Counted from the stretch's first letter, positions 1 through 7,658 are shown. The stretch is 10,386 nucleotides of DNA from Desulfobacterales bacterium (GCA_025454275.1 JALOOS010000059.1:1-10386), one strand, 5' to 3'. Numbers and translations: made by a program. The notes: generated by a model from the sequence alone, not told the origin.

Positions 1-1802
1 ACCCGGCCGGACGCGGTGTCGTGCAGGGCGTCGGAAGGGATGAAGCCGCTCCGGCCCGCGCCGTGGCGGTGCAGAAAATCGATGGCCGCGAGCCCCGCCG
101 GCTGACGGTCGACGATGATGTACTGGAGCGTCTCGCCGAGGGCGGCCTCCACGGCGGGGGCGACGGCGGTCTCCGGCTCGATGACGTCCGCCACGAGGCC
201 GACGATCCCCTCGAGCCGCTCCCCGTCCGGGCCGTCCGGGCGGGTGCGTTTCATGACGGCCTTGACCCCGTCCTTGTACCACTCGAAGTTGTCTTCCATC
301 TTCTTGAGCGCGGCGCACCGGGAGCGGGTGGCGGTGCGCTCGTGGTCGAGCCCCTGGGAGAGTTTCACCTGGGCGGCGAGGGATCTGGAGGTGGCGTCCG
401 CCTCCTCGCGCAGGGCGAAGATCCGCTGCGTGAGCTCCTCGATGGCGCGGGTGAGCGCATCCCGCTTGGCCCGGGCCCGGCCTTCAGCCTCCTGCGCCGC
501 CGTGATGGCCGTGTGCAGCCGCGCCTCCTCCTCGTCCGCCCGCTTGAGCCGGCGCGCGACATTCTCGCGGTTGACGGTCGCGTTCTGGTAGAGGTTGCGG
601 ACCTGTGCCTCCTGGGCCGTGAGGTTGACCAGCGCCGCCCGGGCGGCATCGAGCTCCCGGTTTTCCGCGGCGAGGCGTGCGGTCAGGCCCTCCAGCGCGG
701 TGCGCTCCTGACCCAGCGCCGCCCGGGCCTGTTCGATTCCGGATCGCAGCCGGGCGTTTTCGGACTCGCCCTGATCGATCTCGGCCGTCATGTCGCGGTT
801 TTTCTCCTCCAACCCCCGGCGGGCCGCCTGCAGCTCCTCGGACTCCCGGCCGAGCCGCTCGATCTCCCCGCGCAGGTGCTCGATGTCTTTCTCCATCCGG
901 TCGACCGTGCGCTGGAGGTCGAATTTCTCGTTCTTGCGATCGGAGATGGCCTGGTTCTTCTGCCAGCGGTCGAGCTTGATCTCCTCCACGGCCGCATCGA
1001 GCTTCTTGAGCTCGGCGCTGTGCTCGATGTCGGCGTCGCGCAGCGCCCGGAGCAGGGCGTGGGTCTCCTCGATCTGGGCTGCCAGCGCGTCGATCTGGTG
1101 AGCCGCCAGGCGCACGTCGAGCTCGCGGGCGCGGCGCTGGTATTTGCTGAAAAGCTCCGCCTTGCGGGCCTGGCGTTTGAGGCTGCCCATCTGCCGCTGG
1201 ATCTCAAGAATAATGTCGGCCACGCGCAGGAGGTTCTGCTGGGTGGTGTCGATCTTGCGCAGGGCTTCGGCCTTGTGATGCTTGTAGCGGGTGACGCCGG
1301 CGGCCTCCTCGACGAAATAGCGCCGCTCCTCCGGGCCGGCCTCGGTGATGATCCCGATGTTGCCCTGCTGGATGAAAGCGTAGGATTTGGACCCCAGGCC
1401 GCTGCCGAGGAAGACATTGTGGATGTCTTTCAGCCGGCAGGGCTGCTTGTTCAGAAAATAGGCGCTCTCCCCCGAACGGAAGAGGCGGCGGGTGAGGTTG
1501 ATCTCGGTGAAATCCTTGAGCTCTTCAGGCCCGCCGCCGTTCTCGTTGGAAAGGGTCAGCGACACCTCCGCCATGCCGAGGGGCGCCTTGCCGTTGGTTC
1601 CGGAGAAGATGACGTCCTCCATCGATTTGCCCCGCAACTGCTTGACGCTCTGCTCGCCCATGACCCAACGGATAGCGTCGATGACATTGCTCTTCCCGCA
1701 GCCGTTCGGCCCCACCACCGCCGTGATGCCGTGGGGAAAATCGATGACGGCTTTTTCATAGAAGGATTTGAACCCCGAAATTTCCAGTCGTTTAAGCTTC
1801 AT
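1..1802 (-). CDS. smc: Chromosome segregation protein SMC, N-terminal ~600 residues (runs off left edge)
   Basis: Structural maintenance of chromosomes ATPase, which with ScpA/ScpB loads on DNA and compacts and segregates the chromosome. The reading frame opens at the ATG at 1802-1800 and stays open to base 3, giving 600 codons without a stop. It begins MKLKRLEISGFKSF. The Walker A motif GPNGCGKSN is at residues 31-39, followed by the conserved IRWVMGEQ, LRGKSMEDVIFSG and LGMAEVSL blocks. A PCRLKDI block at ~121-127 and PEERRYFVEEAAGV at ~157-170 are typical SMC head sequences. A long charged coiled coil runs from ~170 to ~490. A hinge-like segment starts near 500, with GIVGLVADVIEP and LGETLQYIIVD. 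The second coiled-coil arm and the C-terminal head (signature and Walker B) lie outside the window. AGGAG sits 9 bases upstream of the start. An in-frame ATG at 1811 touches that AGGAG and is less likely. Identification is very secure. Confidence 0.97.
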   Translation of the reverse strand, partial: MKLKRLEISGFKSFYEKAVIDFPHGITAVVGPNGCGKSNVIDAIRWVMGEQSVKQLRGKSMEDVIFSGTNGKAPLGMAEVSLTLSNENGGGPEELKDFTEINLTRRLFRSGESAYFLNKQPCRLKDIHNVFLGSGLGSKSYAFIQQGNIGIITEAGPEERRYFVEEAAGVTRYKHHKAEALRKIDTTQQNLLRVADIILEIQRQMGSLKRQARKAELFSKYQRRARELDVRLAAHQIDALAAQIEETHALLRALRDADIEHSAELKKLDAAVEEIKLDRWQKNQAISDRKNEKFDLQRTVDRMEKDIEHLRGEIERLGRESEELQAARRGLEEKNRDMTAEIDQGESENARLRSGIEQARAALGQERTALEGLTARLAAENRELDAARAALVNLTAQEAQVRNLYQNATVNRENVARRLKRADEEEARLHTAITAAQEAEGRARAKRDALTRAIEELTQRIFALREEADATSRSLAAQVKLSQGLDHERTATRSRCAALKKMEDNFEWYKDGVKAVMKRTRPDGPDGERLEGIVGLVADVIEPETAVAPAVEAALGETLQYIIVDRQPAGLAAIDFLHRHGAGRSGFIPSDALHDTASGR

Positions 1803-1831
1803 AAACCTCATCTCCTGCGAACGGGAAACTG

Positions 1832-1861
1832 CCGGCCGGTGCGAGCGGGTTTTCCGGCCGG
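1832..1861 (-). other. GC hairpin at predicted 5' end of smc mRNA
   Basis: CCGGCCGG occurs at 1832-1839 and again at 1854-1861. The motif is its own reverse complement, so the two copies can form an 8-bp all-GC stem around a 14-base loop. The stem would start almost exactly at the predicted transcript start (~1862) and end about 30 bases before the smc start codon. No T-run follows it on the minus strand, so it does not look like a terminator. It could protect the 5' end of the mRNA or be a binding site. The two copies also form a 10-bp direct repeat (CCGGCCGGTG), so coincidence in GC-rich DNA is possible. Confidence 0.45.
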
Positions 1862-1868
1862 TGATGCG

Positions 1869-1897
1869 ATGATATCAGGGGTGGGGGCGGATGTAAA
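1869..1897 (-). promoter_or_regulatory. Sigma-70-type promoter for smc
   Basis: On the minus strand TTTACA (1897-1892) is followed by a 17-base spacer and TATCAT (1874-1869), a good housekeeping promoter. The predicted transcription start is near 1862, leaving a leader of about 60 bases before the smc ATG at 1802. This is pattern matching only; no transcript data are available. Confidence 0.7.
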
Positions 1898-2165
1898 GAA
1901 AAAACACAACTCAGGGTATGTTTACGCGCCGCAGGCTACAAGATGTGGGGGATTGAGTCGTTGGGATTGCTGGCTTTCTAAGATTGAGCCGCATGGCATG
2001 CCGATCTCGAAGGGAAATAATCTCCGTTGAACAAATGCCCGGAGCATCGAGGTGCCATCGGTTCTAAAAGTTCAACATGGCCTTCCGACGTGTCACGCCC
2101 TCCGCACTGAAAAGACCCCTTAGACTCAACAGACTCAACAGACTCAATAGACTCAACGACCTCGA
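1898..2165. other. Intergenic stretch between the transporter ATPase and the smc promoter
   Basis: With the promoter and leader of smc this makes a 363-base gap (1803-2165) without a credible gene. The DNA is visibly less GC-rich than its surroundings. It holds a 9-bp tandem repeat (2121-2156). ATTGAGTC at 1952-1959 is matched by its complement GACTCAAT at 2141-2148, inside the repeat. A 7-bp inverted repeat GTTGAAC/GTTCAAC lies at 2026-2032 and 2070-2076. Open frames crossing it lack start signals and codon bias of real genes. I see no tRNA, no terminator with a T-run for the ATPase transcript and no transposase remnant. Confidence 0.5.
2121..2156. repeat. 9-bp tandem repeat, four copies
   Basis: Four head-to-tail units of (T/C)AGACTCAA run without interruption; units 1 and 4 begin with T, units 2 and 3 with C. 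The array begins 9 bases past the stop codon of the transporter ATPase. Read on the minus strand it is a string of GAGTCT(G/A)TT units. It is a microsatellite-like tract that could vary in copy number by slippage. No function is evident. Confidence 0.85.
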
Positions 2166-2926
<761 letters not shown>

Positions 2927-2927
<1 letters not shown>

Positions 2928-3934
2928 CAGACAACGATCTTTCGCTCCAGGTATTTCACGCACATGGAGAGGCTGAAGGTCAGGATCAGGTAGAGCAGGG
3001 CGCAGATGAACCACATCTCGAAGGCCTGCAGGCTGACCGTCACGATTTCGCGCGTGGCCTTGGTGAGCTCGCGGATCGCGATGATGCCGAGCAGCGAGGA
3101 GTCCTTGATCAGGCTGATGAACTCGCCGGCGAGCGGCGGCAGAATGCGCCGGATGGCCTGGGGCAGGATGACGTGGATCATGGCCTGCGGGTAGCTCATC
3201 CCCAGCGAGCGCGCCGCCTCGTTCTGCCCGCGGTGGATGGACTGGATCCCGGCCCGGACGATTTCGGCCACGTAGGCCCCGGCGAAAGTGGCCATGGCCG
3301 CCACCCCGTACCACAGGGGCGGGATCTGCTGGAAGCCCTGCTTGGCGAGGATCGAGTTGAAGAGGGTGCCGAGCACGAAATACCAGATGAAGATCTGAAC
3401 CAGAAGGGGCGAGCCCCGGATGAACTCCACATAGGTCAGGGCCGACCAGCGGAAGAGGGGGTTCTTTGAGACGCGCGCGATCCCCGCGAAGAGCCCGATC
3501 ACCACCCCGAGCACGGTGGCGATGACGCTCACCTGGATCGTGAGCCAGAGCCCCTGCATCAGCAGCCCGACCCGCCAGTGCGCCTCGACCGCGAGGATGT
3601 CTCCGGCGTAGACGCTGTCTCCGACCGCCACGCGCAGCCCTTCGGCGGGGACATCGAGGGTCTGCTCGCCCTCCTCGCTCCGGAGCGTGAGGAGCCGCCG
3701 CTCCCCGTGCGGGGCGAGGGCGGCGACCTCGCCGTCCGCCTCGGCGCGGGTTTCGATGGTCTGTTTGTAGGCGAAGTACTGCGGGATGCGGTTCCAGCGC
3801 CAGACGTAATCCACCTGCATGGTGGCCACGTAGAGCGCCGCCAGCAGGCCGAAGAGGAGCATGAAAAAGGAGGCCGCGCCGACGTAGTGGGACGCAGGGC
3901 GTTTCAGAACCGGGGGCGATGCCGTTGATCGCAT
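2927..3934 (-). CDS. Polar amino-acid ABC transporter, permease subunit with N-terminal extension
   Basis: Inner-membrane permease of the HisM/GlnP family, 335 aa and presumably a homodimer because no second permease is present. The family core starts near residue 121 (VGLLMQGLWLTIQVSV). It includes the RGSPLLVQIF block at 173-182 and the EAA loop at ~239-266 (EAARSLG...LPQAIRRILPP), which docks on the ATPase. Ahead of the core is an unusual ~120-residue extension: one hydrophobic segment (~17-39), then a soluble ~75-residue stretch with a GEV...VGDSVYAGDILA pattern. The start chosen is the ATG at 3934-3932, preceded by GAGG at 10 bases. A longer frame back to 4054 would overlap the binding-protein gene and adds low-complexity Ser/Arg sequence. 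A 58-base gap with a strong stem-loop separates it from the binding-protein gene; its stop overlaps the ATPase start by one base. Confidence 0.93.
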
Positions 3935-3947
3935 GCGGAGTGCACCT

Positions 3948-3984
3948 CGCCCGGGGATGCCGGTGTCCCTCTCATCCCCGGGCG
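3948..3984 (-). promoter_or_regulatory. Intra-operon stem-loop between binding protein and permease genes
   Basis: CGCCCGGGGATG (3948-3959) is the exact reverse complement of CATCCCCGGGCG (3973-3984), giving a perfect 12-bp GC-rich stem with a 13-base loop. It fills most of the 58-base gap between the two genes, and its 3' arm on the minus strand ends directly before the AGGTG ribosome-binding region of the permease gene. No T-run follows, so it is not a classical terminator. Hairpins at this place in binding-protein operons (malE-malF; hisJ-hisQ) are known to protect upstream mRNA and raise the ratio of binding protein to permease. That role here is inferred. Confidence 0.7.
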
Positions 3985-3992
3985 GCCGAGGC

Positions 3993-4820
3993 CTACTGCT
4001 TGATGTCGTCGATCCAGTTCGTGCTCTTGATCCACTTGTTGTAGATGCGCTCATAGCGCCCGTCGTTCTTGACCTGGGCGAGGAAGTTGTTCAGCCAGTT
4101 CAGGAAATCCGGGTCGCCCTTGCGCACGCCCCAGGCGAGGGGTTCGTAGGTGAAGGGCTTGTCCAGGAAGACGATCTGACCGGTCTTGCCCTGCTGCGCC
4201 ATGAAGACGACGCAGAAGGGCAGGTCGTAGACGAAGGCGTCGGCCTTGCCGCTGACCACCTCCATCGCCGCGGTCACCTCCTCCTCGAAGGATTTGTAGT
4301 TCGCCCGGGGGATGAGGCGCTTGACCGACTGCTCGCCGGTCGTCCCCAGCTTGGAGGTGACCGTGAACGCGGGGCTGTTCAGATCCCGGTAGGACTTCAC
4401 CTTGCCCTCGTGCTTTTTGTTGATGATGACGGTCTGGCCCACCACGATGTAGGGGTCGGCGAAGTTGATCTTCAGGTTGCGCTCCTGGGTGACCGTCATG
4501 CCGCTCATGATGATGTCGAACTTCTTGGTGACCAGGGCCGGGATGATGCCGTCCCAGGCGGTGTTGACCGGTACGAACTTGACCCCCATGGCCTTGGCCA
4601 TCTCCTTGGCCATGTCGATGTCGAACCCGACGAAGTTTCCGGATTTGTCCGTCATCTCGAAGGGCATGTAGCCGGACTCGAAACCGACCTTGAGCTCGCC
4701 GGCCTTCAGGATGCCTTCGAGGGCCGACTTTTTGGCGAGCTCGATGTCGCCGCCGAAAAGGGATCCGGCCATCACCAGACCGGCCACGCACACCACAGCC
4801 GCCATCATGGCTTTTCGCAT
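3993..4820 (-). CDS. Periplasmic polar amino-acid-binding protein of the ABC transporter
   Basis: Extracytoplasmic solute-binding protein, family 3, which captures an amino acid and delivers it to the permease encoded next. It is 275 aa, usual for the family. A signal peptide is visible: basic MRK, then a hydrophobic stretch to ~residue 22, with likely cleavage around residues 20-24. The single Cys in it (C11) is not in a lipobox, so the protein is probably soluble. Family blocks include GELKVGFESGYMPFE (41-55), VGFDIDMAKEMAK (64-76), TAWDGIIPAL (87-96) and IIMSGMTVTQER (103-114). In the last, Arg114 aligns with the arginine that holds the ligand carboxylate in GlnH. FADPY follows at 120-124. 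The start has a strong GGGAGG five to six bases upstream. The exact substrate is unknown; a glutamine/general polar amino-acid role is a family-level guess. Confidence 0.95.
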   Translation of the reverse strand: MRKAMMAAVVCVAGLVMAGSLFGGDIELAKKSALEGILKAGELKVGFESGYMPFEMTDKSGNFVGFDIDMAKEMAKAMGVKFVPVNTAWDGIIPALVTKKFDIIMSGMTVTQERNLKINFADPYIVVGQTVIINKKHEGKVKSYRDLNSPAFTVTSKLGTTGEQSVKRLIPRANYKSFEEEVTAAMEVVSGKADAFVYDLPFCVVFMAQQGKTGQIVFLDKPFTYEPLAWGVRKGDPDFLNWLNNFLAQVKNDGRYERIYNKWIKSTNWIDDIKQ

Positions 4821-4857
4821 GATTACCTCCCGGGTTTGAGTGAGGGGTTGGGTGACA

Positions 4858-5046
4858 TCAGTAGGACTTGCCTTCCCGCAGGATTTCGCGCAGAACCATC
4901 TTCACATGACAGTCCGGGCATACGGGAACGGCCTCCTTGGGGATGTAGATGATCTGCGTGCGACGGCATCGGGGGCAGACGACTTCAACGGGTTGAGTGG
5001 GTTCCGCCACGGCAGGCTCCGGTTGGAGGTGATCGACGCCACACAT
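4858..5046 (-). CDS. Small zinc-ribbon protein of unknown function
   Basis: A 62-aa protein with two CxxC knuckles, CPRC (24-27) and CPDC (43-46), spaced 15 residues apart, a pattern expected to bind one zinc ion. It ends in HVKMVLREILREGKSY. It is the first gene of the minus-strand run leading into the amino-acid transporter, with a 37-base gap to the binding-protein gene, so co-transcription is likely. The start is uncertain. The ATG at 5046 has only a weak, very close GGTGG upstream, whereas a GTG at 5010-5008 (Val13) has GGAG at six bases; either start keeps the zinc ribbon. No function can be assigned; small ribbons of this type can be nucleic-acid or protein adaptors. Confidence 0.75.
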   Translation of the reverse strand: MCGVDHLQPEPAVAEPTQPVEVVCPRCRRTQIIYIPKEAVPVCPDCHVKMVLREILREGKSY

Positions 5047-5102
5047 CCACCGCCCCTATACGAAAACAGGAGGGATGTAAAGCGTGATGTGGTCCGCGGC
5101 AG

Positions 5103-5123
5103 CGCCGCCGATCGCCGGCGGCG
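5103..5123. repeat. Inverted repeat in the divergent promoter region
   Basis: CGCCGCCG (5103-5110) pairs perfectly with CGGCGGCG (5116-5123) around a 5-base loop. It lies between the zinc-ribbon gene and the -35 box of the PPi-PFK promoter, so it could be an operator for either gene. In GC-rich DNA such an element may also be incidental. Confidence 0.4.
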
Positions 5124-5145
5124 AAAGGCGCCGCCCGGAATCATC

Positions 5146-5175
5146 TTGACACCGGGGAGGCTCGGCCGCTATGCT
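5146..5175 (+). promoter_or_regulatory. Sigma-70-type promoter for the PPi-phosphofructokinase gene
   Basis: A consensus TTGACA (5146-5151) is followed by an 18-base spacer and TATGCT (5170-5175). Transcription would start near 5182, giving a leader of about 60 bases before the ATG at 5244. The perfect -35 box in otherwise GC-rich DNA makes this a convincing site. Confidence 0.75.
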
Positions 5176-5243
5176 AAACTACTGATTACATAACGGCATC
5201 GATCTGCGTCGGTTGCGCGCGCGAACCCGGAGGGAGGGGCTGC

Positions 5244-7346
5244 ATGGCAGGGATGAAAGCGCTCAGTCTGGATCAGATCCTCGACCACCCCACGGTCAAG
5301 GCGGTGGTGGAGGACGCCAGTTTCGAACTCCGGCAGCGGCGGGCCTTCGTGCCGCCGGTCTGCCCGGTCTTCTCGAACCCTTATACTGTGCTTGAGGAGA
5401 CCGACCGCTACCGCTTCAGCATCGACCCGGAGGCCCGGCGCCGGCTGCCGGGTATCATCGCCAACACGGTCCAGACCGTCAAGGGCCCTGCGGAGCTCGG
5501 CCCCGGCGCGGTCGAGAGCTACGCGCGCCGGCGCAACATCGGCATCGTTTTCTCCGGAGGCCCGGCGCCCGGCGGTCACAATGTGATCGCCGGGCTCTTC
5601 GACGCCGCCAAGGGGGTCAACCCCGAAAACCGGCTCTTCGGTTTTCTGGTCGGGCCCGACGGGGTCGTGGAAAACGAGTGCATCGAGATCACCCGGGAGC
5701 TGGTCGACCGCTATCGCAACCTGGGCGGATTCACCATGATCAAGACCGGGCGCGCCAAGATCGATTCGCGCCAGAAAGTCGAGCTCTCCAAGGCGACCTG
5801 CAGGCGGCTGAACCTGGACGCCCTGGTGATCGTCGGGGGCGACGATTCCAACACCAATGCCGCCTTCCTGGCCCAGGAGATGCTGGCGGACGGGATCCAG
5901 GTGATCGGGGTGCCCAAGACCATCGACGGCGACATCCAGGTGTGCGACGACGAGGGTCAGGTGCTCTGCGCCGTCTCCTTCGGGTTTCATACCGCCGCAC
6001 GCGCCTTCGCCAACGCGGTCGCCGGGCTCGCCAACGACGCCAGCTCCGACATCAAGTACTACCATGTCTGCAAGGTGATGGGGCGGGTCGCAAGCCACCT
6101 CGCGCTCGAAGTGGCCCTGCAGGCCCATCCCAACATGACCGTCATCGGCGAGGACCTGGTGGACTTCGTCGACGAGGAGCGGCTCGAAAAGGCGGGCCGG
6201 GAGAACCGCATCGACTACACGGCCTTCGGGATGACCCTGCGCCACCTCTCGCGGCTGATCTGCGAGGGGATCGTCCAGCGGGCGGCGGCCGGGAAGAACT
6301 ACGGGATCATCGTCATCCCCGAGGGGGTGCTGGAGTTCATCAACGAGGTGGAGGTGTTCATCATGAAGCTGAACACCATCATCGCCGAATACAACCGCAC
6401 CCATGACCGGGACTTCCACTCCGCCTTCCCGTCGCTGCAGGGCAAACTCGAGTACCTGCACCGGCTCGCCCAGCGCTCCCGGGACGATTCCGCCTTCCGG
6501 CTCTGGAACACACGCGACGAGGACCTTTTCAACGATCTGCCCGAGTTCTTCCAGGAAGGGCTGCTGACCGAGCGCGACAGCCACGGCAATTTCCAGTTTT
6601 CCCAGATCCACACCGAGCGGGTGCTGATGGGGCTGGTGCAGGACTACCTGAACATCCTCAAGGAGAAGGGGCTCTACAAGATCGGCATCGACGCCGCCTA
6701 TTTCCGCAAAGCGCTTGCGGCAGCGGGGCTGGACCCCGAGCGTTTCGGCCCGGCCCTCTTCCAGAACTACGGCAAGGAGCGTTTTCTGCTGGCCAAGGCC
6801 GCCATCATCTCCTCCAAGACCCTGCGCCAGGAACTGGAGCGGGCCGGGCTGATCGGAGCCGAGGAGAAACTGCCGGAGGTGATCGACAAGATCTACAAGA
6901 AAACCGTCCCCAGCTTCAAAGTCCAGGAGCATTTCTACGGCTACGACGGCCGCGGCCACGACCCGACCAAATTCGACTGCACCTATACCTACAACCTGGG
7001 ACTGACCGCCTTCAGCCTGATCGCCAACGGGGCGACCGGGCAGATGGCGGCCATCCGCAACCTGGAGCGCGAATTCGCGGCCTGGGAGCCGATCGGAATC
7101 CCCATCGCCCCCCTCATGCATCTGGAGGAGCGCAAGGGCAAGCTGGCGCTCGTGATCGAAAAGGCGCTGGTGGACGTGAACTCGGTGGCGATGCAGGTGT
7201 TCAAGGCCCACGCGGGCAGGTGGCTGGCGGCCGGCGAGGGGGAGGACTGCTACCGGCGTCCCGGACCCATCCGCTTCACGGGCGAGGGCGAGGAGGACCG
7301 GCCGCTGACGCTTCAGCTCAATGCGATCGCTGCGCCCGCGGAGTGA
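5244..7346 (+). CDS. pfp: Pyrophosphate-dependent 6-phosphofructokinase, long type
   Basis: Cytoplasmic diphosphate--fructose-6-phosphate 1-phosphotransferase, interconverting fructose 6-phosphate + PPi with fructose 1,6-bisphosphate + phosphate, a reversible step of glycolysis and gluconeogenesis. The nucleotide/PPi loop GGPAPGGHN is at 105-113. GGDDSNT at 198-204 has Asp201 where ATP enzymes have Gly, a hallmark of PPi use. The catalytic PKTIDGD at 224-230 has Lys225, again the PPi form, and Asp228 as the expected base. MGRVASHLALE at 279-289 resembles the MGRKASH block of the plant PFP beta subunit. The substrate loop GYDGRG begins at 566. At 700 aa it is clearly longer than the ~550 aa of typical long-type enzymes. 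The ATG at 5244 follows AGGGAGGGG closely. It stands alone behind its own promoter and converges on the small membrane-protein gene 15 bases away. Confidence 0.93.
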   Translation: MAGMKALSLDQILDHPTVKAVVEDASFELRQRRAFVPPVCPVFSNPYTVLEETDRYRFSIDPEARRRLPGIIANTVQTVKGPAELGPGAVESYARRRNIGIVFSGGPAPGGHNVIAGLFDAAKGVNPENRLFGFLVGPDGVVENECIEITRELVDRYRNLGGFTMIKTGRAKIDSRQKVELSKATCRRLNLDALVIVGGDDSNTNAAFLAQEMLADGIQVIGVPKTIDGDIQVCDDEGQVLCAVSFGFHTAARAFANAVAGLANDASSDIKYYHVCKVMGRVASHLALEVALQAHPNMTVIGEDLVDFVDEERLEKAGRENRIDYTAFGMTLRHLSRLICEGIVQRAAAGKNYGIIVIPEGVLEFINEVEVFIMKLNTIIAEYNRTHDRDFHSAFPSLQGKLEYLHRLAQRSRDDSAFRLWNTRDEDLFNDLPEFFQEGLLTERDSHGNFQFSQIHTERVLMGLVQDYLNILKEKGLYKIGIDAAYFRKALAAAGLDPERFGPALFQNYGKERFLLAKAAIISSKTLRQELERAGLIGAEEKLPEVIDKIYKKTVPSFKVQEHFYGYDGRGHDPTKFDCTYTYNLGLTAFSLIANGATGQMAAIRNLEREFAAWEPIGIPIAPLMHLEERKGKLALVIEKALVDVNSVAMQVFKAHAGRWLAAGEGEDCYRRPGPIRFTGEGEEDRPLTLQLNAIAAPAE

Positions 7347-7361
7347 GGCGGGCTGGCGGCC

Positions 7362-7658
7362 TCAGCGGTACCTGCTTTCCAGCCGGCGCCGTTCCTCGTC
7401 GGTGATCATGCCGATCTCGACCATCAGCTCGCCGATGCCGTTCTCCCGCAGCACCTTGACCTTCATGATGGCGTCGGGGCTCTTCTGGTTCAGGCTGACG
7501 AAGGTCTCGTTCAGGTCGAGCTTGGATTTCTTGAGAAAGTAGATGTTTTTGACGAAGTTCGCATCCTCGCCGTGGAAAACGATGTGGTGGGTCAGCAGGA
7601 AATAGAGCGCCGCGCCCGCCGCGGCGAGGAGCAGGTACTGTTTCAGGCGCGAGGCCAT
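7362..7658 (-). CDS. Small single-pass membrane protein, unknown function
   Basis: A 98-aa protein not recognised as a named family. A short basic N-terminus (MASRLKQ) is followed by one hydrophobic segment (~8-23) and then a mixed hydrophilic region ending in IGELMVEIGMITDEERRRLESRYR. That tail loosely resembles short C-terminal oligomerisation helices (SHOCT-like), but the match is too weak to name. The start at 7658 has AAGGA nine bases upstream and lies about 50 bases after a good promoter. A longer frame from 7742 would begin inside the -35 box and is unlikely. The gene is divergent from the HD-GYP gene and convergent with PPi-PFK, so it is a single-gene transcript. Conserved spacing and a proper promoter argue that it is real. 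Confidence 0.75.
   Translation of the reverse strand: MASRLKQYLLLAAAGAALYFLLTHHIVFHGEDANFVKNIYFLKKSKLDLNETFVSLNQKSPDAIMKVKVLRENGIGELMVEIGMITDEERRRLESRYR

Noticed and set aside
21..2030. A 669-codon plus-strand open frame
   Set aside because: It is antisense to the SMC gene, whose minus-strand frame shows all family motifs. Long antisense frames are common in GC-rich genes, and this one has no recognisable domain.
2928..3314. An upstream extension of the ATPase frame
   Set aside because: It runs inside the permease gene in another frame. ATG 2927 overlaps the permease stop in the usual TGATG arrangement and matches family N-termini.
3935..4054. A 40-residue N-terminal extension of the permease
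   Set aside because: It would overlap the end of the binding-protein gene and adds only Ser/Thr/Arg low-complexity sequence. ATG 3934 has its own ribosome-binding site.
5055..5081. Possible minus-strand promoter TTTACA / TATAGG ahead of the zinc-ribbon gene
   Set aside because: The spacer is only 15 bases and transcription would start almost at the ATG. It would fit only if the GTG at 5010 is the true start, so it was not listed as a feature.
5169..7211. A 680-codon minus-strand open frame
   Set aside because: It is antisense to PPi-PFK, whose plus-strand product has complete catalytic motifs. The antisense product is low-complexity and rich in Gly, Val, Leu and Asp.
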